From: Pseudomonas sp. PSE14
Lineage (GTDB): Bacteria > Pseudomonadota > Gammaproteobacteria > Pseudomonadales > Pseudomonadaceae
Assembly: GCF_029203285.1 (NCBI RefSeq)
Contig: NZ_CP115669.1
Span: 744,001 to 808,000, forward strand
Length of the DNA: 64,000 bases
Direction of reading: 5' to 3'
The notes under the pieces were generated by a model that was not told where the DNA came from, ran no database searches, and worked only from the letters and a program-made list of their open reading frames with translations. The translations under genes and the position numbers were made by a program. Positions 16,921 to 29,933 of the stretch are shown here, one piece after another; position 1 is the stretch's first letter; each line of letters opens with the position of its first letter.

Positions 16921-18150
16921 ATGCAGCAATGGTCCCCGACCCAGCGCAATGTGGTGATCGCTTCGGTGCTCGCCTGGACGCTGGATGCTTTCGATTTCTT
17001 CCTGCTGGTCTTCGTTCTCACCGACATCGCCCAGACCTTTCACGTCGGTCTGCCGCAGGTCTCGCTGGCGATCCTGCTGACCCTGGCGGTGCGGCCTATC
17101 GGCGCGCTGCTATTCGGCCGCTCCGCCGAGCGATACGGCCGACGGCCGGTGCTGATGATCAACATCCTGATCTACTCGCTGCTGGAGTTGGCTTCGGCTT
17201 TCTCACCAAACCTGACGACTTTCCTCATCCTGCGCGTGGTTTACGGCGTGGCGATGGGGGGGATCTGGGGCGTGGCGTCGTCACTGGCGATGGAGACCAT
17301 CCCAGAGCGCTCCCGCGGCATGGTGTCAGGGTTGTTCCAGGCCGGTTACCCGGCCGGCTACCTGATTGCCTCGATCGTCTACGGTCTGTTCTTCGTAGTC
17401 CTGGGGTGGCGCGGGATGTTTATTCTCGGCTGTCTGCCGGTGGTGCTGGTGGCGTTCATTTGGTTCAAGGTGCCGGAGTCACCAATCTGGCAGGCGGCGC
17501 GTGAGCGCAAGGAGTCGACGCCGTTGTGGCCGGTACTGCGCAAGCAATGGAAGCTGTGCCTGTACGCGGTGCTGCTGATGGCGTGCTTCAACTTCTTCAG
17601 CCATGGCACCCAAGACTTGTACCCGACCTTCCTGAAGGTGCAGCACGGGTTCGATCCGCACACGGTCAGCCTGATCGCGGTGGCCTATAACATCGCTGCA
17701 ATCCTGGGCGGTATCCTGTTTGGCAGCCTGTCCGAGCGTATCGGGCGGAAGAAGGCGATCATCTGTGGCTCGCTGCTGGCGCTGCCAGTCCTGCCGCTGT
17801 GGGCCTTCAGCCATGGCGCGGTGGCGCTGGGTCTGGGCGCCTTCCTCATGCAGTTCATGGTGCAGGGAGCTTGGGGTGTGATTCCCGCGTACCTCAACGA
17901 GCTCGCTCCGGTGGGTACGCGGGCAGTATTGCCGGGGTTCGTCTACCAACTAGGCAATCTGGTCGCTTCGGTGAACGCCCCGCTGCAGGCGGAGATTGCA
18001 AAGAGCTACAGCTATGGCACGGCAATGGCCATTGTGGCCGGAGTCGTGGCGGTGTTGATCTGCATGCTGATCAGCACCGGGCGCGATACACGGGGAGTGG
18101 CGCTGGATCGGGGCGGGGAGTCGCGTCGGGCGCCGCTGGTACATTCTTGA
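16921..18150 (+). CDS. MFS transporter, sialate/lactate:H+ symporter type
   Basis: A 409-residue major facilitator with twelve predicted membrane segments. The loop 2-3 motif is GRSAERYGRRPVL (about residues 62-74), and a second copy GSLSERIGRKKA follows segment 8. WTLDAFDFFLLVFVLTDIA in segment 1 is typical of the sugar-acid/carboxylate symporters (ShiA, NanT, JEN-like). The substrate cannot be told from sequence; an organic acid is likely. No regulator gene is adjacent. It converges on holA across a REP pair. Confidence 0.88.
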   Translation: MQQWSPTQRNVVIASVLAWTLDAFDFFLLVFVLTDIAQTFHVGLPQVSLAILLTLAVRPIGALLFGRSAERYGRRPVLMINILIYSLLELASAFSPNLTTFLILRVVYGVAMGGIWGVASSLAMETIPERSRGMVSGLFQAGYPAGYLIASIVYGLFFVVLGWRGMFILGCLPVVLVAFIWFKVPESPIWQAARERKESTPLWPVLRKQWKLCLYAVLLMACFNFFSHGTQDLYPTFLKVQHGFDPHTVSLIAVAYNIAAILGGILFGSLSERIGRKKAIICGSLLALPVLPLWAFSHGAVALGLGAFLMQFMVQGAWGVIPAYLNELAPVGTRAVLPGFVYQLGNLVASVNAPLQAEIAKSYSYGTAMAIVAGVVAVLICMLISTGRDTRGVALDRGGESRRAPLVHS

Positions 18151-18161
18151 TGGATGGGCGG

Positions 18162-18227
18162 TGCGAGCAAGCTCGCTCCTACGATGAGCCTGTACGCATT
18201 CCTTTAGAAGTGAGCTTGCTCGCGAAC
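18162..18227. repeat. REP pair between converging MFS and holA genes
   Basis: Inverse unit GCGAGCAAGCTCGCTCCTAC (18163-18182) and a degenerate forward unit (18205-18227, TAGAAGTGAGCTTGCTCGCG). The two can pair with each other as well as fold alone. They fill the 94-base gap between converging genes and may act as transcription stops. Confidence 0.85.
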
Positions 18228-18244
18228 CCGTCGTAGACCGGATA

Positions 18245-19282
18245 TCAGGCCGATGGCAGGCTGATGCGCTGTCCGGCGACCAGCAGCGCGAGGCGGGCGA
18301 GACCGCTCCAGGGATCGCCCTGTGCCTGCCCCTTGATCTGCGCATCGATCAGCTGAGCATCCTGCAGCATCTGGTTCCAGCGGCTGCCGGTGTGGCGCTG
18401 CAGGGCGCGGGTCATCAGTGGGCGGCGTTTGTCCCAGATGGGGGGGCGGGCCTGGCTGAAGGCCTTGTCCAGCGGCACACCCTGGCTGAATTGTTGCGCC
18501 AGGGCCGCGAGCACGCGGATTTCCCGGGCCAGGGCCCAGAGAATCACCGGGGGCTCCACGCCCTCGCCGCGCAGGCCCTCGAGCATGCGCAAGCAATGTG
18601 CCGCTTCGCCGCCGAGGGCTGCATCGATCAGGCCGAAGACGTCGAAGCGCGCACTATCGGCCACCGCCGCCTGGACGGTGGCGGCATCGATCTGCTGACC
18701 TTCGGCCAGCAGCTTGAGCTTTTCGATTTCCTGGGCGGCGGCCAGCAGGTTGCCTTCCACCCGGGCGGCGATCAGGTCTACCGCTTCCTGGCTGGCGGCC
18801 AGTCCCGCCTGGGACAGGCGCTGGCGAATCCACTGCGGCAGCTGGTGCACGTCGATCGGCCAGATCTGGATGAACTGGGCGCCGTCGCCATCGATCAGTG
18901 CCTTGGCCCACTTGGTCTTCTGCGTGCTGCCGTCGAGCTTGGGCAGGCTGACCAGCAGGACGGTGTCCTCCGGCGGGCGTTGCAGGTATTCCAGCAGGAT
19001 AGCCGCGCCCTTGTCGCCGGGCTTGCCGGATGGCAGGCGCAGCTCGATCAGGCGCTTTTCAGCGAACAGCGAGAGGCTGGCGCCGGCTTCGAGCAGCTGG
19101 CCCCAGTCGAAGTTGGCTTCGGCGTTGAATACCTGGCGCTCGCCGAAGTCACGCTGGCGGCAGGCCGCGCGAATGGCGTCGCAGGCTTCCTGGCAGAGCA
19201 GCGGTTCGTCGCCGCTGACCACATAGACGGGGGCCAGGTTGCCTTGCAGGTGCTTGGCGAGTTGTCCGGGATTGAGCTTCAT
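18245..19282 (-). CDS. holA: DNA polymerase III subunit delta
   Basis: Clamp-loader delta subunit that opens the beta sliding clamp. About 345 residues from MKLNPGQLAKHLQ, the family's usual N-terminus, followed by an AAA-like fold (VYVVSGDEPLLCQEACDAIR at about 19-38) and the C-terminal collar domain. A GTG at 19321 overlapping the lptE stop would add 13 residues and offers translational coupling. The ATG at 19282 has no visible Shine-Dalgarno and follows a terminator-like hairpin. Third gene of leuS-lptE-holA. Confidence 0.95.
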   Translation of the reverse strand: MKLNPGQLAKHLQGNLAPVYVVSGDEPLLCQEACDAIRAACRQRDFGERQVFNAEANFDWGQLLEAGASLSLFAEKRLIELRLPSGKPGDKGAAILLEYLQRPPEDTVLLVSLPKLDGSTQKTKWAKALIDGDGAQFIQIWPIDVHQLPQWIRQRLSQAGLAASQEAVDLIAARVEGNLLAAAQEIEKLKLLAEGQQIDAATVQAAVADSARFDVFGLIDAALGGEAAHCLRMLEGLRGEGVEPPVILWALAREIRVLAALAQQFSQGVPLDKAFSQARPPIWDKRRPLMTRALQRHTGSRWNQMLQDAQLIDAQIKGQAQGDPWSGLARLALLVAGQRISLPSA

Positions 19283-19285
19283 GAT

Positions 19286-19312
19286 GAAAAAGGGGCCGGT
19301 TGTCCGGCCCCT
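19286..19312 (-). terminator. Terminator-like hairpin between lptE and holA
   Basis: On the minus strand GGGGCCGG, ACAA, CCGGCCCC is followed directly by TTTTT, ending three bases before the holA ATG. It has every mark of an intrinsic terminator or attenuator inside an operon. Confidence 0.7.
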
Positions 19313-19317
19313 GTCTG

Positions 19318-19932
19318 TCACTCGGCTTTCGGGAATTCGATCGGCGACTGCTGCGGCTGGGCCTTGGCGGCATCCTCCGCGGCTTTCTGCGCGTCCGCTT
19401 CGGCCTTGGCCTTGGCATCGGCCTTGCGTTGCAGCTCATCCAGCTGGGCCGGGGTGATCATCTGCAGGCGCATGGCCATCTGCTGGACCAGGTCGCGGCG
19501 CATTTCTTCGCGGATCTGCGCGGCTTCCTGATCGGAGCCGACCAGGTTGTTCTCGTCCTGTACGTAGACCTTGCGCACCTGCACCTGGCCATTCATCAGC
19601 AGCAGGTTGTTGGTACCGCGGATTTCATAGTCCAGGGTGTTGGTCAGCTGGTTTTCCGCGCTACGTGCCGAGCTGGTGTAGCTGACGGTACGATTGGTCA
19701 CGTCTTCGCGCGCGAGGATGACGTGGTAAGGCGCGCGGGAGACGACTTTCACGCCGCTGCCTTCGAGCACTTGCTGGAGCTGCTTGACCGTTTCGCCATA
19801 GGCATTGCGGGCGGTCAGGTCGACTTCCTTGAGCGCAAAGTTCGTATCGCCCATGCCGCGCAGGTGGAAACCGCAGGCGGTCAGCACGCTGGCCAGGCCG
19901 ATCAGCGCGAGGCTGGTCAGGATACGTTTCAT
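19318..19932 (-). CDS. lptE: LPS-assembly lipoprotein LptE
   Basis: Outer-membrane lipoprotein that plugs the LptD barrel for lipopolysaccharide export. 204 residues; signal peptide with lipobox L-T-A-C (Cys20) then GFHLRG, the family's invariant start of the mature protein. The N-terminal 165 residues form the LptE fold, and the tail is an Ala/Lys/Gln-rich extension (about 165-204), longer than in E. coli. It lies between leuS and holA, as is general in gammaproteobacteria. Confidence 0.95.
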   Translation of the reverse strand: MKRILTSLALIGLASVLTACGFHLRGMGDTNFALKEVDLTARNAYGETVKQLQQVLEGSGVKVVSRAPYHVILAREDVTNRTVSYTSSARSAENQLTNTLDYEIRGTNNLLLMNGQVQVRKVYVQDENNLVGSDQEAAQIREEMRRDLVQQMAMRLQMITPAQLDELQRKADAKAKAEADAQKAAEDAAKAQPQQSPIEFPKAE

Positions 19933-20012
19933 CAAGCTTCCCTCACTCCTGTTGATCCGGGGTGCCCGTGGCCAAGGTGCCACGGGCGAATAGGTCTTTT
20001 CCAGCGTTGGTG

Positions 20013-23309
<3,297 letters not shown>

Positions 23310-23354
23310 TCGCGCGGTGATCCGTTAGGCTTGGCGCTCGACAAGGAGTCGCCA

Positions 23355-24116
23355 ATGCCGCTTCGCTACGTTCTCAAACAGATTCTGATGCCGCCAGGAC
23401 TGCTGCTTCTGCTGCTGCTCCTGGCCTTTGTCCTGCGCCGACGTTTTCCCCGTTTCTCGGTCCTGTGCTTCTTCACCGGCTTTCTTGGCCTGTTGGCGAT
23501 GAGCCTGCCGGTGACCGTGGAGTGGGGCGCGCGCCAGCTGGAGCAGCAGGCGCCGCTGAAACAGGCGGACTGGGCTGGGCTGGCGCAGCGCGCCGACGCC
23601 ATCGTGGTGCTGGGGGCCGGCCGGGTGCGCGGCGACCGCGCCTGGGACGAGGACCAGCCCGGCCTGATGGCCCGCGAACGGTTGCGCTACGCCGCCCGCC
23701 TGGCCAAGGCCAGCGGCTTGCCGGTGCTGACTTCTGGCGGCCTGCACTACGGAACGCCGCCCACGGAGGCCGACATCATGGCCCGCAGCCTGAGCGACGA
23801 CTACGGCGTCGAGGTGCGCTGGCAGGAAGGGGCGAGCCGCACGACCTGGGAGAATGCCCAGCTCAGCGCGCCTATCCTGCGTGAGGCCGGCATCCGGCGC
23901 GTGGTTCTGGTGACCCAGGCGGCGCACATGCCGCGCGCGATGTGGAGCTTCGAGAAGGCGGGTTTCGAGGTGGTTCCGGCGCCGGTTGGCTATATCGGCG
24001 TGGACAACGCCCGGCCGCTGGGCGGCTGGCTGCCGGAAGGGCGCGCCATCTGGCAGAGCGAGCAGTTGCTCAACGAGGCGATCGGGTTGGTGGGTTACCG
24101 GGTGTTTTATCGATAG
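23355..24116 (+). CDS. YdcF/ElyC-like DUF218 envelope protein
   Basis: 253 residues. AAGGAG stands eight bases before the ATG at 23355. Two N-terminal membrane segments (about 10-32 and 36-56) are followed by a periplasmic DUF218 domain with VVLGAGRVRGDRAW, TSGGLH, and EGASRTTWENA. ElyC, its E. coli relative, supports peptidoglycan and envelope integrity. A similar role is inferred. The stop codon TAG is contributed by a composite repeat (24113-24220). Confidence 0.86.
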   Translation: MPLRYVLKQILMPPGLLLLLLLLAFVLRRRFPRFSVLCFFTGFLGLLAMSLPVTVEWGARQLEQQAPLKQADWAGLAQRADAIVVLGAGRVRGDRAWDEDQPGLMARERLRYAARLAKASGLPVLTSGGLHYGTPPTEADIMARSLSDDYGVEVRWQEGASRTTWENAQLSAPILREAGIRRVVLVTQAAHMPRAMWSFEKAGFEVVPAPVGYIGVDNARPLGGWLPEGRAIWQSEQLLNEAIGLVGYRVFYR

Positions 24117-24220
24117 GGCACGCCGATTGGCCTTGGTTTCAGATCGCTCCGGGCTCAGCCACGGAGCCGGTCGAGGGGCCGGGTGTATCGGCGAACAACC
24201 GCGAACGGTTGTTCGCCCTG
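24113..24220. repeat. Composite palindromic repeat (family B), truncated
   Basis: Right end is the palindrome GGCGAACAACCG/CGGTTGTTCGCC (24190-24217) followed by CTG. The middle resembles the other copies (CCGGGCTCAGCCACGGAGCC), and the left end (ATAGGGC, ACGCC) has lost its internal palindrome. It overlaps the stop of the ElyC-like gene. Confidence 0.8.
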
Positions 24221-24251
24221 CGTTCGGGTGAGCTTCTGACTTCACTAAGGA

Positions 24252-24275
24252 AAAGGGCCTCTCACGAGGCCCTTT
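24252..24275. terminator. Bidirectional terminator between ElyC-like gene and lnt
   Basis: Stem AAAGGGCCTC/GAGGCCCTTT, loop TCAC, with T-rich flanks on both strands. It serves the two converging genes. Confidence 0.85.
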
Positions 24276-24285
24276 CTTTGTGCGG

Positions 24286-25818
24286 TCAGCGGAACAGGCG
24301 GCGCTCTTCTGGATGCGTCTTCCGCCGCACCAGTGCCCATACCAGCAGCACCGAACCCAGGATCACCAGCGGCCAGACGCGCCACTTGAGATAGGGCGTC
24401 AGGCCCTGCATCGGTACCACTTCGCCGTGCAGCACGCCTTGCTGGAACTGCGGGATCTGCACCGCCAGCTTGCCGAACGGGTCGATCAGCGCGGTCACGC
24501 CGTTGTTGGTGCCGCGCACCATCCAGCGGCCGGCTTCGAGGGCGCGCATCTGTGCCATCTGCAGGTGTTGCAGCGGGCCGATGGAGGTGCCGAACCAGGC
24601 GTCGTTACTGATGGTCAGCAGCAGCTGGCTCTGCGCCGCCAGTTCAGCGGCGAACTCCGGATAGACCACTTCGTAGCAGATGTAGGGCGCGATGCTGTAA
24701 CTCTTGGCCTTGAGCAGCGGCTGGTCGGCCGGCCCACGGGCGAAGTCGGACATCGGCAGGTCGAAGAAGGCGATCAGGCCGCGCAGCAGGTCCTGCAGGG
24801 GCACGTATTCGCCGAAGGGCACCAGCTTCTGCTTGAGGTAGTCGCCGCTGCCGTCGCCAACCACGGTGATGCCGTTGTAGTAGCGCACGCCCTCGGCCGC
24901 CTTCTGGCGTACGGGCACGCCGGTGATGAGCGCGGCCTTCTTGGCGGTGGCAACTTCGTTGATCATTGCCAGGTAGCCGGTGGCCTGGTCCTTGAGCACG
25001 GGCACGGCGGTTTCCGGCCAGATGATCAGGTCGACGCCGTTCTGCTCGGCGGTCAGGTCGCGGTACAGCTCCAGCTGATGGGTTACGGCCTTCGGATCCC
25101 ACTTCATTTCCTGGGCGATGTTGCCCTGTAGGGCGGCGACCTTCAGAGGGGCGCCGGCCGGGGTGGTCCAGGCGTGGCCCTTGTAGGCAATGCCGACGGC
25201 CCAGGGGGCGATCAGCAGGATCAGGCCGGCGACTAGGCGTGCGGGGCGCTGGGTGAGTGCTGGGATGTTGATGATCAGCGCGCCGGTGAGAGCGATGCTG
25301 AACGACACCAGCCACACGCCGCCGATGGGCGCGAGCCCCGCCAGCGGCCCTTGCAGCTGGCTGTAGCCGGCGTAGAGCCAGGGGAAACCGGTGAGGAACC
25401 AGCTGCGGAACAGCTCCAGCGCCACCCACAGCGCGGCGAAGGCAAGCGCGTCGCTGACTGGCGCGTTGTTGCGGCGGAACAGGCGCGCCCAGGCCCAGGC
25501 GGGCAGGGCGAAGAAGAAGGCTACCCCAGCGCTGAAGCCGATCACCAGGAAGGCGGCCAAGGGCCCTGAGGCACCACCGAAGTCGTGGATGCTGAAGTAG
25601 ATCCAGCTGGTGCCGGCGATGAACGCACCGAAGCCATACCACCAGCCACGCCACAGGGCGGAGCCGGCGGTGGTGCCGCGTAGGCCGAGGTAGAACAGGG
25701 CGAGGGACAGCAGCGCCAGCGGCCAGTAGCCGAACGGAGCCAGGGCCAGCGGGGTGAGCGCGCCAGCGGCCAGGGCGAGCAGATGGCCTGGCAGGCCGGG
25801 GCGGGTGATCCAGCGCAT
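24286..25818 (-). CDS. lnt: Apolipoprotein N-acyltransferase
   Basis: Adds the third acyl chain to outer-membrane lipoproteins, acting on the periplasmic face of the inner membrane. 510 residues: about six to eight membrane segments, then a nitrilase domain (about 225-470) with the catalytic triad E269 (IIWPETAV), K331 (YLKQKLVPFGEY) and C381 (PYICYEVVYPE). A last membrane segment lies near the C-terminus. In E. coli and P. aeruginosa it follows corC; here a 218-base gap with repeats separates them. Confidence 0.96.
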   Translation of the reverse strand: MRWITRPGLPGHLLALAAGALTPLALAPFGYWPLALLSLALFYLGLRGTTAGSALWRGWWYGFGAFIAGTSWIYFSIHDFGGASGPLAAFLVIGFSAGVAFFFALPAWAWARLFRRNNAPVSDALAFAALWVALELFRSWFLTGFPWLYAGYSQLQGPLAGLAPIGGVWLVSFSIALTGALIINIPALTQRPARLVAGLILLIAPWAVGIAYKGHAWTTPAGAPLKVAALQGNIAQEMKWDPKAVTHQLELYRDLTAEQNGVDLIIWPETAVPVLKDQATGYLAMINEVATAKKAALITGVPVRQKAAEGVRYYNGITVVGDGSGDYLKQKLVPFGEYVPLQDLLRGLIAFFDLPMSDFARGPADQPLLKAKSYSIAPYICYEVVYPEFAAELAAQSQLLLTISNDAWFGTSIGPLQHLQMAQMRALEAGRWMVRGTNNGVTALIDPFGKLAVQIPQFQQGVLHGEVVPMQGLTPYLKWRVWPLVILGSVLLVWALVRRKTHPEERRLFR

Positions 25819-25946
25819 CGGGAATCCTTGTTGCGGTTAAGCGATGCGCAAGAGTAATGGAGAGACGAACGGTAGGCTATGGGGATGCAAGCCAAAAGCC
25901 ATGAGCCGGTTGCGGCAGGGTGTTGCAGGAAACGTCGGAGTTATTT

Positions 25947-26000
25947 GTAGGAGCGAGCTTGCTCGCGAACCAGCCCCACTGCGGGACATGTTCGCGAGCA
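25947..26000. repeat. REP unit plus half of a second unit
   Basis: A complete GTAGGAGCGAGCTTGCTCGC unit starts at 25947, and 20 bases later TTCGCGAGCA begins the inverted partner. This partner stops at 26000, where a family-B palindrome replaces the rest. Confidence 0.85.
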
Positions 26001-26032
26001 TCGGCGTACAACCGCGAACGGTTGTACGCCCT
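26001..26032. repeat. Family-B palindrome fused to a broken REP
   Basis: GGCGTACAACCG/CGGTTGTACGCC (26003-26030) around CGAA, followed by CTAAG. It lies immediately beyond the corC stop codon. Confidence 0.85.
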
Positions 26033-26036
26033 AAGC

Positions 26037-26876
26037 TCAGTCCTGCAGCGGGGTCAGGCGCAGCAGGTGCAGGCGGCGGCTGTCCGCGTTGAGCACGCGG
26101 AAGCGGAAGCCGCCCAGTTCGGTGGTCTCGTTGCGCTTGGGCAGGTGGCCGAAGGCACTCATCACCACGCCGCCAACGGTGTCGAACTCCTCGTCGGAGA
26201 ATTCCGCGCCGAAGAAATCGTTGAAGGCTTCCACCGGGGTCAGCGCCTTGACGATGAAGTCGCCGCTGGGCAACGGCTTGATGTAGCTGTCTTCCTCGAC
26301 GTCGTGCTCGTCCTCGATGTCGCCGACGATCTGCTCCAGCACGTCCTCGATGGTCACCAGGCCCGCCACGCCGCCATATTCGTCGATGACGATGGCCATG
26401 TGGTTGCGGTTGGCGCGGAACTCACGCAGCAGCACGTTCAGGCGCTTGGACTCGGGCACGAAGGTGGCCGGGCGCAGCAGGTCCCTGATGTTGAAGGCGT
26501 GGTTCTGGTCGTGGAGGATCAGCGGCAGCAGATCCTTGGCCAGCAGGACGCCCATGATGTCGTCCAGGCTCTCGCCGATCACCGGGTAGCGCGAGTGCGC
26601 CGCTTCGATGATGGCGGGGAGGAAGTCGGCGGGCTTCTGCGTCGACTTGATAGTGATCATCTGCGAACGCGGGATCATGATGTCGCGGACCTGGAGGTCC
26701 GCCACCTGAATCGCGCCTTCGACGATGGACAACGCTTCGCTGTCGAGCAGCTTGTTGTCGTGGGCTTCGCGCAGCAGCTCAAGCAGCTCCTGGCGGTTTC
26801 TCGGCTCATGGGCAAAAGCCTGGGTGATCTTGTCCAACCACGACTTGTGCCCATTGCTCGATCGGTCTTCGCTCAT
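26037..26876 (-). CDS. corC: CorC/YbeX family CBS-domain protein
   Basis: 279 residues: a cytosolic protein with two CBS domains (about 70-190) that bind nucleotide, and a C-terminal CorC/HlyC domain (about 200-275, GGVVMSAFGHLPKRNE). It has been linked to magnesium/cobalt efflux and, next to ybeY, to ribosome quality. It lies 20 bases after ybeY and is likely in the same transcript as ybeZ and ybeY. Confidence 0.93.
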   Translation of the reverse strand: MSEDRSSNGHKSWLDKITQAFAHEPRNRQELLELLREAHDNKLLDSEALSIVEGAIQVADLQVRDIMIPRSQMITIKSTQKPADFLPAIIEAAHSRYPVIGESLDDIMGVLLAKDLLPLILHDQNHAFNIRDLLRPATFVPESKRLNVLLREFRANRNHMAIVIDEYGGVAGLVTIEDVLEQIVGDIEDEHDVEEDSYIKPLPSGDFIVKALTPVEAFNDFFGAEFSDEEFDTVGGVVMSAFGHLPKRNETTELGGFRFRVLNADSRRLHLLRLTPLQD

Positions 26877-26896
26877 CTTTCCTTGCTCAGTGGCGT

Positions 26897-27358
26897 TTAT
26901 TCTTCATCGGCCGCGTACGGGTCCGGGTGACCCAGTTCGGCCAGCAATTCCCGTTCCAGGCCTTCCATTTCCTCGGCTTCGGCATCTTCGATGTGATCGT
27001 AGCCGAGCAGGTGCAGGCAACCATGGATGACGAGATGGGCCCAGTGGGCCTCGAGGGATTTGCCCTGTTCGGCGGCTTCGCGCTGCACCACCGGGGCGCA
27101 GATCACCAGGTCGCCGAGCAGCGGGATGTCCAGCAGCTCGTCGGGAACGTCGGCGGGGAAAGACAGTACGTTGGTGGCGTAGTCCTTGTGTCGCCAGGTC
27201 TTGTTCAGTTCGCGGCCTTCACTTTCATCCACCAGGCGGATGGTCAGCTCCGAGTCGTTCTGGCGCTGGCGCAGGGCCAGTTCGCACCAGCGGCGGAAGT
27301 CGGCTTCGCTCGGCAGGCCGGGCGCTTGCGAGGCGACCTGCAGGTCCAGTTCAAGCAT
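26897..27358 (-). CDS. ybeY: Endoribonuclease YbeY
   Basis: Single-strand endoribonuclease for 16S rRNA 3' processing and 70S quality control. 153 residues. The zinc motif is H112, H116 and H122 in [11 protein letters not shown], matching the family. Arg59-region residues [14 protein letters not shown] are also conserved. Its start overlaps the end of ybeZ by eight bases, so the two are probably coupled. Confidence 0.96.
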   Translation of the reverse strand: MLELDLQVASQAPGLPSEADFRRWCELALRQRQNDSELTIRLVDESEGRELNKTWRHKDYATNVLSFPADVPDELLDIPLLGDLVICAPVVQREAAEQGKSLEAHWAHLVIHGCLHLLGYDHIEDAEAEEMEGLERELLAELGHPDPYAADEE

Positions 27359-28352
27359 GCTTGTTGCCTTGGCTTTCGACGCCGGTCAGGCGGTTCTCGT
27401 AGGCGTCATAGGCATCGACGATGCGCTGCACCAGCGGGTGACGCACGACGTCCTTGGACTTGAAGTGGGTGAAGCTGATGCCGGGCACGTCGCGCAGCAC
27501 TTCCATCACGTGCTTGAGGCCTGAACGGGTACCGCGCGGCAGGTCGACCTGGGTGACGTCGCCGGTGATCACCGCGGTGGAGCCGAAGCCGATGCGGGTG
27601 AGGAACATCTTCATCTGTTCCATCGTGGTGTTCTGGCTTTCGTCGAGGATGATGAAGCTGTTGTTCAGCGTGCGGCCGCGCATGTAGGCCAGCGGCGCAA
27701 CTTCGATCACCTGGCGCTCGATCAGCTTGGCCACGGTCTCGAAGCCGAGCATCTCGTACAGCGCGTCGTAGAGCGGGCGCAGGTATGGGTCGATCTTCTG
27801 CGACAGGTCGCCCGGCAGGAAGCCGAGTTTCTCGCCGGCCTCGACTGCCGGGCGTACCAGCAGGATGCGGCGGATCTGCTCACGCTCCAGGGCGTCCACG
27901 GCGCAGGCCACGGCGAGGTAGGTCTTGCCGGTGCCGGCCGGGCCGATGCCGAAGTTGATGTCGTGATCGAGGATGGCCTTCACATAACGCTGCTGGTTGG
28001 CGCCGCGCGGACGGATGTGCGCCTTGCGGGTCTTGAGCGTTACCAGGGGCGCTTCGGGGGCGTTGACCAGGTCTTCCAGGCCGGATTCCTGCAGGAACAG
28101 GTGGACCATGTCGGGCGTCAGTTCGGTGCCGTTCTGGGCCTCGCGGTAGAGGCGCTGCAGAAGATTTTCGGCCGCTTGGGTGCGGTCCGGTTCACCGACC
28201 AGCTCGAACTGGTTGCCGCGGTTGCGGATCTCGATGTCGAGGCGCTTCTCGATCTGGTGCAGATGCTCGTCGAACTGCCCGCACAGGTTGGCAAAGCTGC
28301 GGGCCTCGAAAGGTTCGAGCATGAAACGATGAATATCCAGAGGGGCGTTCAA
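27351..28352 (-). CDS. ybeZ: PhoH-like ATPase YbeZ
   Basis: 333 residues of the PhoH family: an N-terminal RNA-binding-like region followed by a P-loop ATPase with GPAGTGKT (137-144) and Walker B IILDESQN near 235. It acts with YbeY in RNA metabolism. No PhoB box is evident upstream. It lies 106 bases beyond miaB and starts the ybeZ-ybeY-corC block. Confidence 0.95.
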   Translation of the reverse strand: MNAPLDIHRFMLEPFEARSFANLCGQFDEHLHQIEKRLDIEIRNRGNQFELVGEPDRTQAAENLLQRLYREAQNGTELTPDMVHLFLQESGLEDLVNAPEAPLVTLKTRKAHIRPRGANQQRYVKAILDHDINFGIGPAGTGKTYLAVACAVDALEREQIRRILLVRPAVEAGEKLGFLPGDLSQKIDPYLRPLYDALYEMLGFETVAKLIERQVIEVAPLAYMRGRTLNNSFIILDESQNTTMEQMKMFLTRIGFGSTAVITGDVTQVDLPRGTRSGLKHVMEVLRDVPGISFTHFKSKDVVRHPLVQRIVDAYDAYENRLTGVESQGNKHA

Positions 28353-28458
28353 GGTGTTGTCTAAGTCGCCATGTTGCGAAAGGGGATGGTCGAAGAATAA
28401 CCCCGGGCGAGCGAGTACGAAAGTTCGGACGCCATCGGGGGTATTCAGCGGTCGATGA

Positions 28459-29796
28459 TCAGTGGCGTGCTTCCACGAGGGTGGCGCGCAGCGAGTTGGG
28501 CAGCGCCTCGTAGATTTCCACGTCGACGAACTGGCCGATCAGGCGCGGGTTGTCGCTGCGGAAATTCACCACGCGGTTGTTCTCGGTGCGGCCCTGGAGC
28601 TGGCCGGGGTCGCGCTTGGAGTAGTCGGTGACGAGGATGCGCTGGACGGTGCCGACCATCCGTCGACTGATCTCGAAACCCTGCTGTTGCAGGCGGCTGT
28701 TGAGGATCAGCAGGCGCTGCTTCTTCACCTCTTCCGGGGTGTCGTCCACCAGGTCGGCGGCCGGGGTGCCCGGGCGCGAGCTGTAGATGAAGGAGAAGGA
28801 GAAGTCGAAACCGACGTCCTCCACCAGCTTCATGGTCTGCTCGAAGTCCTTGTCGGTCTCGCCGGGGAAGCCGACGATGAAGTCCGAACTGATGCAGATA
28901 TCCGGCACCGCCGCCTTCAGCTTGCGGATGCGCGACTTGTACTCCAGCGCGGTGTGGTTGCGCTTCATCGCCGCGAGGATGCGGTCGGAACCGGCCTGCA
29001 CCGGCAGGTGAACGAACTTCACCAACTGCGGCACTTCGGCGTGGGCGGCGATCAGCGCGTCGGAGAATTCCAGTGGGTGCGAGGTGGTGTAGCGGATGCG
29101 CTCGATGCCATCGACCTCGGCGACCACGCGGATCAGCTCGGCGAAGTCGGCGATGCGGCCGTCATGGGTCTGGCCGCGGTAGCCGTTGACGTTCTGCCCC
29201 AGCAGGGTGACTTCCTTCACGCCGTTCTCGGCCAGGTGGATCACCTCGGCGAGCACGTCGTCGAACGGGCGGCTGACTTCCTCGCCACGGGTGTAGGGCA
29301 CCACGCAGAAGGTGCAGTACTTGCTGCAGCCTTCCATCACCGAGACGAAGGCGGTGGGGCCGTCGACGCGGGGCTCAGGCAAGCGGTCGAACTTCTCGAT
29401 TTCCGGGAAGGACACGTCCACCTGCGGTTTGCGGGTGGCGCGGGCGGCGTCGATCATCTCCGGCAGGCGGTGCAGGGTCTGCGGGCCGAACACCACGTCG
29501 ACGTACGGCGCGCGCTCGCGGATCGCCGCACCTTCCTGGCTGGCCACGCAGCCGCCGACGCCGATCACCAGGTTCGGATTCTGCTGCTTGAGCACGCGCC
29601 AGGCACCCAGCTCGGAGAATACCTTCTCCTGGGCCTTCTCGCGGATCGAGCAGGTATTGAGCAGGATCACGTCGGCTTCTTCAGCCTTCTCGGTGATTTC
29701 CAGGGCCTGGTGTTCACCCAGCAGATCGGCCATTCGCGAGCTGTCGTACTCGTTCATCTGGCAACCGTGGGTCTGAATGAAAAGCTTCTTGGCCAT
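28459..29796 (-). CDS. miaB: tRNA-2-methylthio-N6-dimethylallyladenosine synthase
   Basis: Radical-SAM methylthiotransferase that modifies A37 of tRNAs reading UNN codons. 445 residues. The N-terminal UPF0004 cluster ligands are C12, C49 and C83, and the radical-SAM ligands are C157, C161 and C164 (CSKYCTFC); all six are at the same positions as in E. coli. A TRAM domain forms the C-terminus (about 375-440). Start is the ATG at 29796. Confidence 0.98.
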   Translation of the reverse strand: MAKKLFIQTHGCQMNEYDSSRMADLLGEHQALEITEKAEEADVILLNTCSIREKAQEKVFSELGAWRVLKQQNPNLVIGVGGCVASQEGAAIRERAPYVDVVFGPQTLHRLPEMIDAARATRKPQVDVSFPEIEKFDRLPEPRVDGPTAFVSVMEGCSKYCTFCVVPYTRGEEVSRPFDDVLAEVIHLAENGVKEVTLLGQNVNGYRGQTHDGRIADFAELIRVVAEVDGIERIRYTTSHPLEFSDALIAAHAEVPQLVKFVHLPVQAGSDRILAAMKRNHTALEYKSRIRKLKAAVPDICISSDFIVGFPGETDKDFEQTMKLVEDVGFDFSFSFIYSSRPGTPAADLVDDTPEEVKKQRLLILNSRLQQQGFEISRRMVGTVQRILVTDYSKRDPGQLQGRTENNRVVNFRSDNPRLIGQFVDVEIYEALPNSLRATLVEARH

Positions 29797-29933
29797 GGAA
29801 TCTTTCTAAGCTGGTTAAAAAATGACCGCGCATTATATGCCTCGGCGCTGGTGTCTGCCACCGCTGGCTGAGTGGGGCGGACGCGGCTGTGCTATGCTGC
29901 GTGCCCATTTTGCAAAGCTGTCATCCTTCGTTC

